DNA from: an uncultured Bacteroidota bacterium
GTDB lineage: Bacteria; Bacteroidota; Bacteroidia; Chitinophagales; LD1
Direction: 5' to 3'
Assembly (NCBI GenBank): GCA_903861145.1
Contig: CAIOTH010000113.1
Span: 20,961-84,960 of the forward strand
Length of the DNA stretch: 64,000 nucleotides
The position numbers and the translations under genes are program-made. How positions within the stretch are numbered: the first letter of the stretch is position 1; the number at the start of each line of letters is the position of its first letter. The notes under the pieces were generated by a model. That model ran no database searches. It saw only the letters and a program-made list of their open reading frames with translations, and was not told where the DNA came from. Of this stretch, positions 1-8,647 are shown piece after piece.

Positions 1-405
1 GAGTGCTGCTTATATCGTTGTAAAAAGAGCGCCTTTAGGGGAACTTTCGATGACCAAAAGTACCTGGATCTAATTCCTGTAATGCGCGAAGACGCCATGA
101 TACTTAGGCACCAGGGCTGCAACGTGGCAGAATGGAACCGTTTTTTATGTCTGCGCCAGGTTGTTAATGGCCAGGTTTTAATTAATGGAGTTTGGCCCAT
201 TGTATTTATTCACTTTAACATCACTACTATTCGCGAAATAATGGATGGCACCGAACCTTTACTGGGTGATTATTTTAATGAATATATGGGCGCCTTACGA
301 AAATACAAGCCCGGCATTAAACCCGGCGATGTATATCGTTCTCCCGCCACCATTGATTTAATAAAATATTCGGTTTGGAAATTTCTGACCGTTAGGGGAA
401 TATAA
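1..405 (+). CDS. Glycosyltransferase, C-terminal part (gene starts before the window)
   Basis: The reading frame is open from base 1, so the start lies upstream. The 134 residues seen match the C-terminal half of the protein encoded at 11529-12437: both share DDQKYLD, then a GCNVA-W motif, then V-FIHFN--TIREI and a closing S-WK-LT segment. That paralogue carries a DND (DxD-type) motif in its N-terminal half, so both are probably nucleotide-sugar-dependent glycosyltransferases (GT-A, GT8-like). The gene lies 31 bases upstream of an ABC-2 permease and is probably co-transcribed with it. The donor and acceptor sugars cannot be read from the sequence. Confidence 0.7.
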   Translation, partial: ECCLYRCKKSAFRGTFDDQKYLDLIPVMREDAMILRHQGCNVAEWNRFLCLRQVVNGQVLINGVWPIVFIHFNITTIREIMDGTEPLLGDYFNEYMGALRKYKPGIKPGDVYRSPATIDLIKYSVWKFLTVRGI

Positions 406-436
406 CCGGCTTTTGTGTTATTTTTCACGCCGCTAA

Positions 437-1258
437 ATGAACGACGAGGTTAAATTAATCCGCCCCGGAACAACATCTTTAAATGCTTATATCAATAGCA
501 TTTGGAACTCACGTGCGCTTATCTACACGTTTGCCTGGCAAGAACTTAAAGTGCAATACTCACAAACCATGCTTGGCGTTTTATGGGCAGTACTAAGGCC
601 CATGATTATACTGCTCATTTTTACATTAATTTTTGGCAGGCTTATAAAGGTACCTGGTATTACGATGCCATATGCACTGTTTGCATTCTCCGGCCTAATG
701 GCCTGGAACTACTTCAATTTTATTGTGAACAATGGCAGCAGCGTTATTATAAACAACCAAAACCTCATTCGCAAGTTTTATTTTCCCAAAGTCATTTTAT
801 TGCTTTCAAAGTCGCTGGTGGGTTTGGTAGAGTTCTTTATTTCCCTGGCGCTTCTGTTTGCCCTAATGGCAATTTTACGGTTTGAATTTACTCTGCACAT
901 AGCATGGTTTCTCTTTTTTATCATGTTAAACCTACTTTCGGGCTTAACCGTTGCCTTGTGGCTAAGCGCCTTAAGTGTGCGATATCGTGATATCAACCAG
1001 TTTGTTTTACCACTTATCGGTTTTGTTATTTGGCTGACCCCGGTTTTTTACCCCGTTACCTTAATTCCAAGCGCTTATTCCTTTGTTCTCTTTTTCAATC
1101 CTTTATCGGGTATCATACAGGGCTATCGGTTTGCGCTTTTAGGTGGCGAATTTCTACCCATTCAGTACTTTTACACCTTTGCCATAGTTGGGCTGCTTTT
1201 TTTTATTGGCTTATTGATTTTCATCAGGGTTGAAGACGATATGCCAGACTACCTTTAA
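437..1258 (+). CDS. ABC-2 type polysaccharide/glycan export permease (Wzm/TagG-like)
   Basis: A 273-residue integral membrane protein with about six hydrophobic segments and a cytoplasmic N-terminus. Features typical of Wzm/KpsM/TagG permeases are visible: an amphipathic N-terminal stretch before the first membrane segment, the IRKFYFPK segment after the second, and the VRYRDI motif before the later membrane helices. Such permeases move undecaprenyl-linked or lipid-linked glycans across the inner membrane with a Wzt-type ATPase. No ATPase gene follows. The next genes are PhyH-family oxygenases, so the ATPase must lie upstream of the window or elsewhere. A role in exporting a glycan made by the flanking glycosyltransferases is inferred. 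Confidence 0.85.
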   Translation: MNDEVKLIRPGTTSLNAYINSIWNSRALIYTFAWQELKVQYSQTMLGVLWAVLRPMIILLIFTLIFGRLIKVPGITMPYALFAFSGLMAWNYFNFIVNNGSSVIINNQNLIRKFYFPKVILLLSKSLVGLVEFFISLALLFALMAILRFEFTLHIAWFLFFIMLNLLSGLTVALWLSALSVRYRDINQFVLPLIGFVIWLTPVFYPVTLIPSAYSFVLFFNPLSGIIQGYRFALLGGEFLPIQYFYTFAIVGLLFFIGLLIFIRVEDDMPDYL

Positions 1259-1296
1259 CCCTTGTTTTTTTACTACTTTTAATCGAATTTGATATT

Positions 1297-2217
1297 ATGA
1301 GAAAGGTGATGAATGATGCCCAACTGGAGGCTATGTTTCAACGTGATGGTTACGTTGAGATTCCTTTTATTTCAAAAGAAGAGGTTGAGGGCCTAAAGCA
1401 AAAGTTTTACGATACACTACCCAAAAGCGGTGGCCAGATAACAGCCGGAGAAACCGGTGTTGAAGGTGCCGGTTTTATTACCTACGATTTTACCTTTATC
1501 GATAGGAACATCGATTACAAAAAAGAAGTCTTCAAAATCATTACTGAATATTTTCAACCACATGTAGAAAAATGGTTGGCAGATTACAAACCCATCATAG
1601 CTAATTATATCCGCAAAAAAACCGATACCGGCGAAGTGCCCCTGCATCAAAACTGGGCTTTTGCCGATGAAAAAAAGGTTTGCACCGTTTCCATCTGGTG
1701 CCCTTTGGTAGATTCGTTTGAAGAGAATGGCACATTGCAGGTTGTGCCCGGTAGCCATAAACGCTTTGGCGAAGTCCGCGGGCCTATGATACCATGGGAG
1801 CTCGACGACATTAAAAGCGAAATCATATCAGGTTACCTTAAACCACTTAATGTAAAAGCCGGTAATGCCATTGTGCTGGATGATAGTATAGTACACTACT
1901 CGGCCATTAACAAAACCAACGACTTAAGGCTTGCTATACAGCTGATATTAATACCCGGTGAGGAGCCGTCGATACATTACCACATGAACCCTGCCGAAAG
2001 TGCCGAACTGGTAAATGTATTGGAGGTAGACCGCGATTTTTATATGCAGTTTAACCCCTGGAAACAACCGGAAGGAGCAAAAGTGGTTAAGCAGTTTAAA
2101 CATCAACCGCGTCGTATTGACATAAAGGAATTTAATGTGCGCATGAAGGGCCCACGGATAGACGAGGAAGCTAAATCGAAAAATTTTGTAGAGAAGCTTA
2201 AGGCAGTTTTCTCATGA
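1297..2217 (+). CDS. PhyH-family oxygenase-like protein with altered metal site (PhyH-1)
   Basis: A 306-residue member of the phytanoyl-CoA dioxygenase family (cupin-fold Fe(II)/2-oxoglutarate enzymes). The family landmarks are present: W-PLVD---ENGTLQVVPGSH (residues 134-154), distal His200 in VHYSAIN, and Arg211 as the likely 2-oxoglutarate ligand. The first metal motif reads H117-Q-N119-W instead of the H-Q-D found in every other PhyH domain of this array, so one iron ligand is replaced by Asn. It may have weakened or different activity, or a structural role. It heads a run of five codirectional PhyH genes behind the permease and ends in the short amphipathic tail shared by the array. The substrate is unknown. 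Confidence 0.85.
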   Translation: MRKVMNDAQLEAMFQRDGYVEIPFISKEEVEGLKQKFYDTLPKSGGQITAGETGVEGAGFITYDFTFIDRNIDYKKEVFKIITEYFQPHVEKWLADYKPIIANYIRKKTDTGEVPLHQNWAFADEKKVCTVSIWCPLVDSFEENGTLQVVPGSHKRFGEVRGPMIPWELDDIKSEIISGYLKPLNVKAGNAIVLDDSIVHYSAINKTNDLRLAIQLILIPGEEPSIHYHMNPAESAELVNVLEVDRDFYMQFNPWKQPEGAKVVKQFKHQPRRIDIKEFNVRMKGPRIDEEAKSKNFVEKLKAVFS

Positions 2218-2236
2218 CACCAATAAACAGCAATTG

Positions 2237-4141
2237 ATGACACCGATATTTAATGATACCAGGTTACAGCAGCAGTTTGAAAAAGATGGATTTGTAGTTA
2301 TCCCGTTTTTGAATGAGGCAGAAGCAAATAAGCTTTCGTCGTTTTTTTATGAGTTGCATAATAACGTGCCCGAAAACTTTTACTCAACAACTTTTAATGC
2401 CAGCCCCGAATTTAAGGGTCGAATAAACGAGGAGACAAACAATGTTTTCGGCAGCAAGATTGATGGACTACTTACCGGCATTAAAAAGTTGGGAAGCAGT
2501 TTTTTATGCAAGGCCCCGGGCGCAGGTGGTAAAATGCCGGTTCACCAGGATTGGACGGTGGTTGACGAATCGAAATTTTGCTCAGTTACCATTTGGATAC
2601 CTTTGGTTGATACGAACGAAAAGAATGGCGCCATTAGGGTATTGTGCGGAAGCCACAAATTTACCGACACGTTACGTGCACCTACTTTACCCAGCGAATA
2701 CGCTGCCTTGCAAGATGAGATTTGGAACGAAATGGAACTGCTCCCGATGAAAGCGGGTGAGGCTTTTATTTTTAACCACGCCTTATTACACGCATCCTCC
2801 GTAAATACAACTGATAAAGAAAGGCTGGCCATTACCTACGGTGTTATACCCACCGAGGCACGCTTAATGCTTTACCACTTAAATGAAAATAAAAAGCTCG
2901 AAAAATACCTGATGCCCGATGATATGTTTCAACGGTACCATAACATTGGGCAGCGCCCTGAATTTGGTGAGCGGGTAGAGGAGTTTGCTTACGAAGTAAA
3001 GCCCATGAGCAGTTTAAAGCTGCATTCGCTTATCAATAAAGAAATAAGGAGCCGCAAGATGAAGCCCTTATTTAAGGATGCCGAAGTTCAAAAGTTTTTT
3101 GATGCCGAAGGTTATGCCAAAGTGCCGGTTTTGAATAGTGAAGAGGTGCAGCTATTGCTTGATTACTATAAAGGCCTGCAACTAAAAGATGAGGCCGGTT
3201 TTGGTTTTCACATCAGTATGGATGTAAAGGACAAAACCCTCGTGCCAAAAATTTTGGAGAAGATTTACGAAGTTGCTTTGCCTAAGGTAAGTGCTCATTT
3301 TGAAAATGCTAAACCGTTTGTAGGTAGCTTCGTAATAAAAGAACCAAACCCGATGGGCGTTGTGCCGGTGCACCAGGATTGGAGTTTTGTAGAAGACGAA
3401 GAACAGCATTGTTCGGTTACTTGTTGGGTGCCATTAGTTGATACCAATCTCGATAATGGAGCCTTAGGTGTAGTTAGGGGCAGCCATAACTTTTTTCGCA
3501 GTCACCGGCCATCGCCATCACCACAAGTGCCATCACCCATTTCCGAACACATGTTTACTATCTTCCCTTATCTTAAATTGGTGGAGATGAAGGCTGGTGA
3601 AGCCTTGATATTTGATAACCGTACTTTCCATGGTTCTCCTCCCAACTCGTCCGATTCTCCACGTATTGCGTTTGGAATTGGCTTTACACAAAACGATGCA
3701 CAGCTTTGCCATTTTTATTTAAAGCCCGATGGCAATAAAAATAAAATACTGAAGTATAAAATTGATAGCTCGTTTTTCTTTAAATACGAAAACCCGGGCC
3801 TGGCTAAAATGTACGACAAGGGTGAGTTAATTGAGGGATACGATATGGTTGAAGAATTGCCTTTTGTGCTTCCAAAATTTACTGCCGATGAACTGGTAGA
3901 CCTGATAAAAGAAAACGGTAATGAGTTTAACGTGCCTATGTGCGAAAAGCTGGCCAAGCTGTTTAGTTATAATATGGATGGCAGCAAAAAAGAAGAAGCC
4001 CAAAACAAACTGGAAGAAGTTAAGCAGGTAATTGAAGAGCCTAACGAGCCTTATGTGTGGGTTGACGACCGTAGCTTCTTCCAAAAATATACCCCGTTAA
4101 ATGTGGTTCGCGAAATCAAAAAAAGACTTCAGTCCAATTAA
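2237..4141 (+). CDS. Two-domain phytanoyl-CoA dioxygenase-family protein (PhyH-2)
   Basis: A 634-residue fusion of two PhyH domains. Domain 1 (about residues 1-270) has H103-Q-D105, His185 and Arg196. Domain 2 (about 275-560) has H379-Q-D381, His465 and Arg476. Both keep the W-PLVD---NGA---GSH signature, so both look catalytically competent. Domain 2 begins at Met275 (ATG at 3059) with MKPLFKDAEVQ, the same kind of start as the single-domain neighbours, which suggests two tandem genes joined by loss of a stop. A charged extension (about 560-634) follows and ends in an amphipathic tail. The ATG at 2237 is preferred over the adjacent TTG at 2234. It follows PhyH-1 by 19 bases. Confidence 0.88.
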   Translation: MTPIFNDTRLQQQFEKDGFVVIPFLNEAEANKLSSFFYELHNNVPENFYSTTFNASPEFKGRINEETNNVFGSKIDGLLTGIKKLGSSFLCKAPGAGGKMPVHQDWTVVDESKFCSVTIWIPLVDTNEKNGAIRVLCGSHKFTDTLRAPTLPSEYAALQDEIWNEMELLPMKAGEAFIFNHALLHASSVNTTDKERLAITYGVIPTEARLMLYHLNENKKLEKYLMPDDMFQRYHNIGQRPEFGERVEEFAYEVKPMSSLKLHSLINKEIRSRKMKPLFKDAEVQKFFDAEGYAKVPVLNSEEVQLLLDYYKGLQLKDEAGFGFHISMDVKDKTLVPKILEKIYEVALPKVSAHFENAKPFVGSFVIKEPNPMGVVPVHQDWSFVEDEEQHCSVTCWVPLVDTNLDNGALGVVRGSHNFFRSHRPSPSPQVPSPISEHMFTIFPYLKLVEMKAGEALIFDNRTFHGSPPNSSDSPRIAFGIGFTQNDAQLCHFYLKPDGNKNKILKYKIDSSFFFKYENPGLAKMYDKGELIEGYDMVEELPFVLPKFTADELVDLIKENGNEFNVPMCEKLAKLFSYNMDGSKKEEAQNKLEEVKQVIEEPNEPYVWVDDRSFFQKYTPLNVVREIKKRLQSN

Positions 4142-4150
4142 ATAAATACC

Positions 4151-5056
4151 ATGTTTTCTTTTCCTAAAATGCTGAAAGTTTTTCGTGACCAGGCGCTGCA
4201 AGATGCGTTTGAGAAGGATGGTTTTGTTGTGGTTCCGTTTTACAACGAAGCGGAAATAAAGGAACTCACCGAGCTGTACTACCGCATGCACCCTCAGGAT
4301 GAAAAAGGCTTTTTCCCCAGTACTTTTTCAAAAGATAAAAACTACCGCGCTGTTGCTGATACCGAAATACGCCGTGTTTGCGCTCGTGCAATGGAACAAT
4401 ACCTGCAGGATATAAAAGTGATTTGTGGGAGCTTTATCGTTAAATCTCCTGGGCCCGAAAGTGCCATGTGTGTGCACCAGGATATGACCCTGGTGGATGA
4501 ATCGAAATACACCGGTATGAATATTTGGGTGCCATTGACCGATTTAACACCAGAAAATGGTGCGCTGCAAATATTAAGGGGTAGCCACAGGTTATTCCCA
4601 ACATACAGAGGTTCAACTATTCCGGGCATTTATGAAGAAGTGAGCGAAGAAATAAAAACATACCTGGAGACGCTTTACTTAAAAGCCGGTGAGGCAGTGT
4701 TTTTTGACCAAAGCATTATTCATTATTCGGCGGCTAATCTTTCCGATAAAGTACGCATTGTTACCAATACCTTTTTTACCAATAAAGACGCGAATTTCAA
4801 CATTGGCTACTGGCGAAAAGATTTCGGAAGTAAAATTGAGCTGTTTGAAGAGGATGATAATTTTATGACAGATTTTGAGCAGTTTGGGCATAATATAGCC
4901 GACCGGCCAAAAATTGGAAAGAGCCTGGGATTAGTGGATTATAATTTTCCAAAAATATCTTTGGAGCAATTGCAACGTATTTATGGTAAATCCGAAGAAA
5001 AATTACCGGTAAAAAAACCTTTGTTGAAAAGGGTATTTGAAAGCTTGTTTCAATAA
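4151..5056 (+). CDS. Phytanoyl-CoA dioxygenase-family protein (PhyH-3)
   Basis: A 301-residue single-domain PhyH-type Fe(II)/2-oxoglutarate oxygenase candidate. Metal ligands are H109-Q-D111 and His191 (IIHYSAAN), and Arg202 is the likely 2-oxoglutarate anchor. The W-PL-D---ENGALQ---GSH block is intact. The residue after the HQD motif is Met where most copies have Trp, so the pocket may differ. The spacing to the previous gene is 9 bases, consistent with one transcript. The C-terminus (LLKRVFESLFQ) matches the array's conserved amphipathic tail. Sequence divergence between copies suggests distinct substrates or regiochemistry rather than recent identical duplication. Confidence 0.85.
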   Translation: MFSFPKMLKVFRDQALQDAFEKDGFVVVPFYNEAEIKELTELYYRMHPQDEKGFFPSTFSKDKNYRAVADTEIRRVCARAMEQYLQDIKVICGSFIVKSPGPESAMCVHQDMTLVDESKYTGMNIWVPLTDLTPENGALQILRGSHRLFPTYRGSTIPGIYEEVSEEIKTYLETLYLKAGEAVFFDQSIIHYSAANLSDKVRIVTNTFFTNKDANFNIGYWRKDFGSKIELFEEDDNFMTDFEQFGHNIADRPKIGKSLGLVDYNFPKISLEQLQRIYGKSEEKLPVKKPLLKRVFESLFQ

Positions 5057-5061
5057 ACAGT

Positions 5062-5991
5062 ATGTCTATCAGGATTTTTAAAGACGACCAAATGCAGGCC
5101 CTTTTTGATAAACAGGGCTTTTTAACTGTGCAGTTTATTAATGAGGCAGAAGTAAAACAACTGAACGACCTGTTTGACCAACTACATCCCTCATTGCCAC
5201 TGCAAGGATTTGTTTCAGGAAGCTACTCCGCCGATTTTGAATACAAAAAAAGGGCAAGCAATGCCATTGTGGAAGTGCTTAACAAGCATTATGAACGCCT
5301 GTTTACAAATTACCAGGCCTTCGGTGCTGCGTTCCTTTTTAAAATGCCTTCTAACGATAGCGAATTAGGTATACATCAGGATTGGACCATTGTTGACGAA
5401 AATAAATTTGTAGCCCTTAATTGCTGGATACCACTTACCGATATCAACGAAGCCAATGGTGCATTACATGTTGTGCCCGGGAGTCATTTCCCCTCCTACA
5501 ATACCCTAAGAGCCCCCACGGTTCCTTTTTTCTTTTCGGGCAATGAGGATGTTGTTATTGCCGAATCGGTACCTATGTATGTAAAGGCGGGCGAGGCAGT
5601 AATTTTGAATCAAAGCGTTATTCACTACTCGCCACCTAACCGGTCCGACAAAATACGAAAAGCTATAACCGCAGGAGTAAAATCGCAGGGCGCTCCTATG
5701 CATTTTCATTATAAAGCACCCGCCGATACCCACAAACTTGAAGTATTTGAAATGCCCGAAGACTTTTTAATAAGCTTTGACGATTTTTATAAAGACATTT
5801 TTGAACGGCCAAAAATGGGGCGCAGCGTTGGTTACCTAAATTATTCCTCACCTGTGTTGCCGCGTGTTGAAGTTATGAACCTGATTTCAAATTTGAAAGT
5901 GAGCACCGGTTTTGAAAAAAAGAAATATGGTGAAGCGACCCAGCGGCACAAAGGTTTTTTTAAACGGCTTGTTGAGGCTCTTCAATCATGA
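5062..5991 (+). CDS. Phytanoyl-CoA dioxygenase-family protein (PhyH-4)
   Basis: A 309-residue PhyH-type oxygenase candidate with H105-Q-D107, His188 (VIHYSPPN) and Arg199. It carries the W-PLTD---ANGALHVVPGSH block. It starts 5 bases after PhyH-3, and its stop overlaps the start of PhyH-5 (ATGA), so translational coupling is likely. The C-terminal tail reads FFKRLVEALQS. The family oxidises a C-H bond of a substrate with Fe(II), O2 and 2-oxoglutarate. Which substrate is used here (lipid, sugar, or modified amino acid on a glycan) cannot be determined. Confidence 0.85.
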   Translation: MSIRIFKDDQMQALFDKQGFLTVQFINEAEVKQLNDLFDQLHPSLPLQGFVSGSYSADFEYKKRASNAIVEVLNKHYERLFTNYQAFGAAFLFKMPSNDSELGIHQDWTIVDENKFVALNCWIPLTDINEANGALHVVPGSHFPSYNTLRAPTVPFFFSGNEDVVIAESVPMYVKAGEAVILNQSVIHYSPPNRSDKIRKAITAGVKSQGAPMHFHYKAPADTHKLEVFEMPEDFLISFDDFYKDIFERPKMGRSVGYLNYSSPVLPRVEVMNLISNLKVSTGFEKKKYGEATQRHKGFFKRLVEALQS

Positions 5992-6872
5992 GTGTAGCGC
6001 AGAAAATATTACAAGATGACCAACTTGATAGCCTGTTGTTACAACAAGGTTTTGTAGTAATTCCTTTTTTGAATAGCGATGAGGTTAAGTCTTTAGTTAA
6101 TTTTTATTATGAACACCACTCCAAAAGTCAGGACGGCATGTATGCTACGGCCCATGTACCCGATGTGGCCTTCAGGATGAAAATGAACGATTACATTAAG
6201 CAGGTTTTTGCACGTGCAATTGAGCAAACCTTTATTAATCATACTGCCTTGGGGGGCTCGTTTATTGCGAAGGGTAAGGGGTCGTTGGGAACATTGCATC
6301 CGCATCAGGACTGGAACATTGTTGATGAAGAAATTTTCCGTTCGTTCAACATTTGGGTTCCGTTGGTTGATTTGAATGACGACAATGGGGTAATAAAAAT
6401 ACTGCCTGGTAGCCACGCATGGTTAACCACTTACCGTAGCGCCAATATATCTTCAGCTTACGGAAATGTAAACGATTTGCTTTGGCAAAAAATGGAGCCC
6501 TTATACATGAAAAAGGGAGAGGCGTTGATTTACGATCACCGCTTGCTACACGCTTCCGGCGAAAACAAATCAGATGAAATAAGGCTTGCGGCGGTATACG
6601 GTGTCATTCCGGACAAAAGCGAAATGCGCTATTATCATAAAGCCGATGAAAAGACCATAGAGGTTTTTGAATCGAACCCTGAGTTTTTTCTTTACGGCAA
6701 TATTTTTGAAGGGCCTAAAGGCTTAAAGAGTTTGCTCCGGTTTGAATTTGAATTTCCTGAAGTCACTAGCGATAGGCTCAATCGGTTTATCAATCCAAAT
6801 TACATAGCTCCGCAAAATGATTTGCCACCACCCTCGCTGTTCAATAGAATAAAATCCTTTTTAACCAGGTAG
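5988..6872 (+). CDS. Phytanoyl-CoA dioxygenase-family protein (PhyH-5)
   Basis: A 294-residue PhyH-type oxygenase candidate, last of the array. Ligands are H106-Q-D108, His188 (LLHASGEN) and Arg199. The W-PLVDLN-DNG----PGSH block is present. The start codon overlaps the preceding stop in an ATGA. The C-terminal tail LFNRIKSFLTR is the same type as in the other copies. The next gene is convergent and its stop lies 3 bases away, so this ends the codirectional run that begins with the glycosyltransferase at base 1. Confidence 0.85.
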   Translation: MSVAQKILQDDQLDSLLLQQGFVVIPFLNSDEVKSLVNFYYEHHSKSQDGMYATAHVPDVAFRMKMNDYIKQVFARAIEQTFINHTALGGSFIAKGKGSLGTLHPHQDWNIVDEEIFRSFNIWVPLVDLNDDNGVIKILPGSHAWLTTYRSANISSAYGNVNDLLWQKMEPLYMKKGEALIYDHRLLHASGENKSDEIRLAAVYGVIPDKSEMRYYHKADEKTIEVFESNPEFFLYGNIFEGPKGLKSLLRFEFEFPEVTSDRLNRFINPNYIAPQNDLPPPSLFNRIKSFLTR

Positions 6873-6875
6873 CAT

Positions 6876-8363
6876 TTATTGATTAAACAAAAAGGGTTCG
6901 GATACGGCATAGCCCATACCCACCTTGCCGGCTACGTAATAAGTGCCGTTTATGCCGGGCTTAAAGTCAAGTCCCTGGGCTACCTTAATCACGGAATTGT
7001 CATTCTCCAGTCGGTACCATATCCATCCCGTCATATTACCATGCGCCGATAAAACATTGCCCTTTCTGCTTACCATTGGCCTTGTAACAGGAGGTGCTTT
7101 TAACTTTGAAATCTTAAAGGCAAATACATTTTTTGGTAAACTGTACGAGGCAAAAACATGGCCATCGCTTTGGGCCATTTCGCAAAAGGTGTGGCTAGGT
7201 TTATCCGAGCCGTCCGGTGTTACGCCATAATTTAAAATATAATTTCCATGCTCGTCAACCTCGTAATTCCCCGCACCGGTCGATGGCAAATTGCAAGTGC
7301 TGTATCTCTTTCTGATAAATTTTATTGAGCCGTCTTTATTATTCGCTTTAAAGTCTAATCCAAACGCTTTAGGATGAGCAAAATCGCCATTAGAGAATAG
7401 GCTATACCGGGTATAGTCTCCTTCCTCATTCACCGGTTCAATATCATGTTGCAGATAAAACACCAGCGTGTCTTTCCGGTTGTCGGTATAAATACTTTTG
7501 TTATCCAGTCGCCATATAACATGGCCATCAGCCCTCGAAATTTTACCAACCCCAATGTGCCTGAACGAGTACAGAATATTTCCGTCTAAATCCCATACAA
7601 TCGAATTGCCATGCGACCAATCCACTTTATCACCACTCACGCTTGCACTTGGTGCATGTATGTACAATGGATTTACAGCCTCAAGACCCAACGCCTTAAC
7701 GGGGTTCCATTTAAAAATCACCTTATCGGTAGAGTCGTATATTGCGATTACGTCAATCAGCGCTGCAATAGGCTTCTTCAGGGGGTTATCGGGCGTTTTT
7801 ATTGCAAGCACAGTATCCAATTGCAGCATAACCAGCCTTTCCTTTTTGTCATTAATAGCCATGCAATGAAAGTTGAATGGAAGCCTGGATGGTTTGAGCG
7901 TTTCTAAAACTTTAAGCGTTGGTGAGCAGATAACGTAGTTAGCCGAAATAACATGCTTATTGGTAAAGTCAATTTTATGATGGGCAATATCTCCTTTCAA
8001 CAAAGCTTGCTCCTTATAAAAGCTGTAAAGCCCTGACTGGTAGCTAAAATTCGTTATTAAATTCAGTGTTGCCTGTTTCGAAATGGTGTCCGCCCTAAAT
8101 AATGGTGCTGCACTAAACCAAATAGGCGGCCATGGCTTGGCGGCATCTATTATTTCAATGCAATCTGCATAGCGGCAACCGCCATTTTTAAAAAACTTCT
8201 CAAAGTCGCTTACACTTATTATCAAATTGCCCTCAGACGGTTTAGATCCTGCATCTAACCTAATTGGCGGCAATGTTTCAAGTCCCTGGGCAAAAATATT
8301 ACAGCCCACTGTTTGAATAAAAAACAAGAAGAACAATCTAAAGAAAAACGCCTCCATACTCAT
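6876..8363 (-). CDS. Secreted arylsulfotransferase (ASST)-like protein
   Basis: A 495-residue protein with an N-terminal signal peptide (hydrophobic residues 6-24, cleavage near FAQ). The central part resembles ASST beta-propeller sulfotransferases: DWSHGNSI (His251), YSFRHIG (His269), the IWRLDNKS strand and YLQHD (His306). Family ASSTs move sulfate between phenolic esters in the periplasm through a His-sulfate intermediate and do not use PAPS. The C-terminal 80 or so residues look like an Ig-type beta domain. It is convergent with the PhyH array and divergent from a PAPS-type sulfotransferase gene. A sulfation role in the glycan or lipid locus is inferred. Catalytic competence should be treated as probable only. 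Confidence 0.75.
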   Translation of the reverse strand: MSMEAFFFRLFFLFFIQTVGCNIFAQGLETLPPIRLDAGSKPSEGNLIISVSDFEKFFKNGGCRYADCIEIIDAAKPWPPIWFSAAPLFRADTISKQATLNLITNFSYQSGLYSFYKEQALLKGDIAHHKIDFTNKHVISANYVICSPTLKVLETLKPSRLPFNFHCMAINDKKERLVMLQLDTVLAIKTPDNPLKKPIAALIDVIAIYDSTDKVIFKWNPVKALGLEAVNPLYIHAPSASVSGDKVDWSHGNSIVWDLDGNILYSFRHIGVGKISRADGHVIWRLDNKSIYTDNRKDTLVFYLQHDIEPVNEEGDYTRYSLFSNGDFAHPKAFGLDFKANNKDGSIKFIRKRYSTCNLPSTGAGNYEVDEHGNYILNYGVTPDGSDKPSHTFCEMAQSDGHVFASYSLPKNVFAFKISKLKAPPVTRPMVSRKGNVLSAHGNMTGWIWYRLENDNSVIKVAQGLDFKPGINGTYYVAGKVGMGYAVSEPFLFNQ

Positions 8364-8647
8364 AATCTCGCTCTGGTAATTTACCTAAAAATGATGGCAA
8401 CAATATAGACGTTTTAGGTTATAGCGATATATCGCCTACCACCAGCGCCCCAACAATTGAGTTGAGCCCAATGTTAAAAGTGCAGAACCAGAGCCTCGTT
8501 TGAATTGCAAAACCTTGTAGGTGTTTAGTGTAACCCAATAAAATCAATATTTTAGGCGCGCCTTTATAATTGGTGGTGAGGTATTTATATAGGCGTTTCA
8601 TGTAAATTAATGTTTGGAGTTTTGTGTTATAACCCACGTTTAAAAAA

